A stretch of 40,302 nt of DNA from Vibrio sp. UBA2441. GTDB lineage: Bacteria > Pseudomonadota > Gammaproteobacteria > Enterobacterales > Vibrionaceae. Under the pieces are notes generated by a model. That model saw only the letters and a program-made list of their open reading frames with translations. It ran no database searches and was not told the DNA's origin. The DNA is taken from positions 131,346 through 171,647 of the forward strand of contig DDQN01000031.1 of the NCBI GenBank assembly GCA_002342685.1, given 5' to 3'. This document shows, one piece after another, positions 38,562-40,302 of this stretch (position 1 is the first letter of the stretch; every line of letters starts with the position of its first letter). A program made the translations under genes and the position numbers.

Positions 38562-40145
38562 ATGACAAACGCGATTGATAAGTACAGTATTGACAGCACT
38601 GATTATAAAGTGGGTCAGGATAATGTACAAAAATGGGGGTTTGATATTCACAACCCGGTATTTGGATTAAGCGCAGGACTCATGATCCTGTTTTTGATCA
38701 TTCTAGTAACATTAGATGCAGCCACAGCAAAACAAGCGCTAGACAATATAAAATGGAGCATAATTGCTAATTTTGACCAACTCTTCATGTGGTCAGGCAA
38801 CTTTTTCTTGTTTTTCTGTATCGCACTCGTTGTATCACCGTATGGCAAAATTCGCATCGGTGGAGAAAACGCCACACCTGAACATTCCAATTTTTCCTGG
38901 ATCTCTATGCTGTTCGCCGCAGGCATGGGTATAGGACTTCTTTTCTGGGGCGTGGCAGAGCCAACTGCTTACTTTACTGGTTGGTATGAAACGCCACTGG
39001 CTGTGGAAGCAAATTCGCAAGAAGCTATTAAAGTCGCTTTGGGTGCAACCATGTATCACTGGGGCCTGAATGCTTGGTCAATGTATGCCGTAGTTGGACT
39101 TTCTCTAGCATTTTTTGCTTATAACAAAGGACTACCTCTATCAATTCGTTCGATATTCTACCCTCTCTTAGGCGATCGCGCATGGGGATGGTTTGGACAT
39201 CTTATCGACGTGCTGGCCGTTATCGCTACGATCTTTGGCTTAGCGCCCTCTCTTGGTCTCGGTGCTCAACAAGTAACTAGCGGTATCAATTATGTATTTG
39301 GTACTGATGGCGGTATCGGAATGCAACTCTGCATTATTGCATTAGTTACAGGTCTAGCTACCTTGTCCGTTATAAAAGGGATAGAAGCAGGTGTAAAGGT
39401 TGTTAGTAATATCAATATAATAGTTGCTTCAGCGCTACTTGTTTTTGTTATTGCGGTAACTTTGGACACGACGCCTAAATACATGTTCGATACCACAATG
39501 GGATACATTGAAAACTTCGTTTCCTTAAGTAATCCATACGGTCGTGAAGATGAAACATGGATGCACGGTTGGACAGTATTCTATTGGGCCTGGTGGATTT
39601 CTTGGTCGCCATTTGTAGGAATGTTCATCGCAAGAGTATCTAAGGGCCGCACTATTCGTGAATTTTTAACCGCAGTGATCCTTGTTCCTACACTTATCAC
39701 ATTGGTTTGGATGTCTACTTTCGGCGGGTTGGCCATTGATCAGGTATTTAATCAGATTGGTGAGCTAGGAGCCAATGGCTTAAACGATGTAAGTTTAGCG
39801 TTATTTCAGGTCTTTGACTTATTGCCGATGAGTACCTTTATCTCGTTGCTATCTATTGCATTGATTATGGTATTTTTCGTAACTTCTTCAGATTCTGGCT
39901 CTTTGGTCATAGACAGCATTACATCCGGCGGTAAGTTAGATGCACCTGTTCCTCAACGTGTATTCTGGGCACTTATTGAAGGCGCGATTGCCGCAGTATT
40001 ACTCTATATTGGTGGTTCAGAAGCGCTGCAAGCCCTTCAGGCAGGAGTTATCGCAACTGCATTGCCATTTACTGTAGTGTTAATTTTAATGTGCGTAAGC
40101 TTATTAAAAGGTCTTCGAACAGAACAATTGACATTAAGTAAGTAA
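38562..40145 (+). CDS. BCCT-family betaine/choline-type transporter
   Basis: A 527-residue secondary carrier of the betaine-choline-carnitine family. Twelve hydrophobic spans are visible. The family signatures are MGIGLLFWGVAEPTAYF (about 124-140, the unwound glycine-rich TM3) and WTVFYWAWWISWSPFVGMFIAR (in part, about 336-357, the aromatic substrate box). It imports glycine betaine or related osmolytes with Na+ or H+. The short tails (about 30 residues N-terminal and 10 C-terminal) do not look like BetP-type sensor domains, so control is probably at transcription, consistent with the divergent CosR-like regulator. The start follows TTGAGGACAA. A terminator follows. Confidence 0.95.
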   Translation: MTNAIDKYSIDSTDYKVGQDNVQKWGFDIHNPVFGLSAGLMILFLIILVTLDAATAKQALDNIKWSIIANFDQLFMWSGNFFLFFCIALVVSPYGKIRIGGENATPEHSNFSWISMLFAAGMGIGLLFWGVAEPTAYFTGWYETPLAVEANSQEAIKVALGATMYHWGLNAWSMYAVVGLSLAFFAYNKGLPLSIRSIFYPLLGDRAWGWFGHLIDVLAVIATIFGLAPSLGLGAQQVTSGINYVFGTDGGIGMQLCIIALVTGLATLSVIKGIEAGVKVVSNINIIVASALLVFVIAVTLDTTPKYMFDTTMGYIENFVSLSNPYGREDETWMHGWTVFYWAWWISWSPFVGMFIARVSKGRTIREFLTAVILVPTLITLVWMSTFGGLAIDQVFNQIGELGANGLNDVSLALFQVFDLLPMSTFISLLSIALIMVFFVTSSDSGSLVIDSITSGGKLDAPVPQRVFWALIEGAIAAVLLYIGGSEALQALQAGVIATALPFTVVLILMCVSLLKGLRTEQLTLSK

Positions 40146-40168
40146 TAAACCCACTAATATTTTACTAT

Positions 40169-40202
40169 AAGGTAAGTAGATCATTAACTACTTACCTTTT
40201 TT
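40169..40202 (+). terminator. Intrinsic terminator after the BCCT gene
   Basis: An 11-bp stem AAGGTAAGTAG / CTACTTACCTT (40169-40179 with 40188-40198, eight-base loop) followed by a T tract. Confidence 0.93.
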
Positions 40203-40244
40203 ATCATCAGTAATTTGGATATAGCAACAAATTCGAAGCTATTA

Positions 40245-40302
40245 ATGAACATTAATATTGAACCGAATCCCGCATGCAAAGGTGACCCTGTAAATAATTC
40301 TG
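40245..40302 (+). CDS. Possible 5' end of a gene cut by the window edge
   Basis: An open frame from the ATG at 40245 to the window end, reading MNINIEPNPACKGDPVNNS. The ribosome site is weak. The opposite strand is also open over part of this stretch, so the call is tentative. Confidence 0.25.
   Translation, partial: MNINIEPNPACKGDPVNNS

Noticed and set aside
40203..40302. Minus-strand frame at the right edge with a stretch GSPLHAGFG resembling RAMP proteins
   Set aside because: Only a few residues match, the frame ends at the terminator region, and no other CRISPR-Cas sign is present; likely chance.

Overview
The window (about 40 kb, moderately AT-rich) looks like chromosomal DNA of a marine gammaproteobacterium in or close to the Vibrionaceae. 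Supporting signs are the gyrA-ubiG-nrdA-nrdB-yfaE neighbourhood, a GyrA very like Vibrio GyrA as I recall it, a norspermidine (carboxynorspermidine) operon, and a CosR-type MarR regulator divergent from a BCCT osmolyte carrier. I saw no rRNA or tRNA genes, no CRISPR array, no complete insertion sequence and no prophage.

Layout. 1-9.1 kb: housekeeping block with a TPR membrane protein, gyrA (-), then ubiG, nrdA, nrdB and yfaE (+), with a DnaA box and a candidate NrdR box pair before nrdA, and an unidentified small gene overlapping the end of yfaE. 9.3-11.5 kb: a CinA-like protein (YfaY type, -) and a GcvR-like double-ACT protein (+), separated by a gap with a 7-bp tandem repeat array. 11.5-17 kb: four-gene norspermidine operon (-), DABA aminotransferase, DABA decarboxylase, carboxynorspermidine dehydrogenase and NspC. 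The first two enzymes, fused in Vibrio cholerae, are separate overlapping genes here, and an intrinsic-terminator-like hairpin lies just before nspC. 17.5-20.3 kb: a chemoreceptor and a DUF4382-type lipoprotein.

20.4-25.9 kb: a respiratory module on the minus strand, consisting of a membrane-anchored octaheme tetrathionate-reductase-family cytochrome, a cytochrome b, a small haemless periplasmic protein, an outer-membrane porin-like protein and a triple-rhodanese protein. A perfect FNR-type box lies upstream.

26.5-32 kb: a cobalamin riboswitch followed by five tightly packed genes: an exported CbiK-type cobaltochelatase, an ABC-2 ATPase and permease, and a BtuC/BtuD/BtuF-like importer. This is the most unusual part of the window: a B12-controlled locus joining a periplasmic chelatase, a putative ABC-2 exporter and an importer, with no corrin-biosynthesis genes nearby.

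32-40.3 kb: a Crp/Fnr-family regulator divergent from deoD, a short-chain dehydrogenase, a MazG-like protein, a PAS chemoreceptor (Aer type), an unrecognised membrane protein with a calcium-loop motif, CosR-like MarR and a BCCT transporter. An open frame runs off the right end. Intrinsic terminators separate many of the units.
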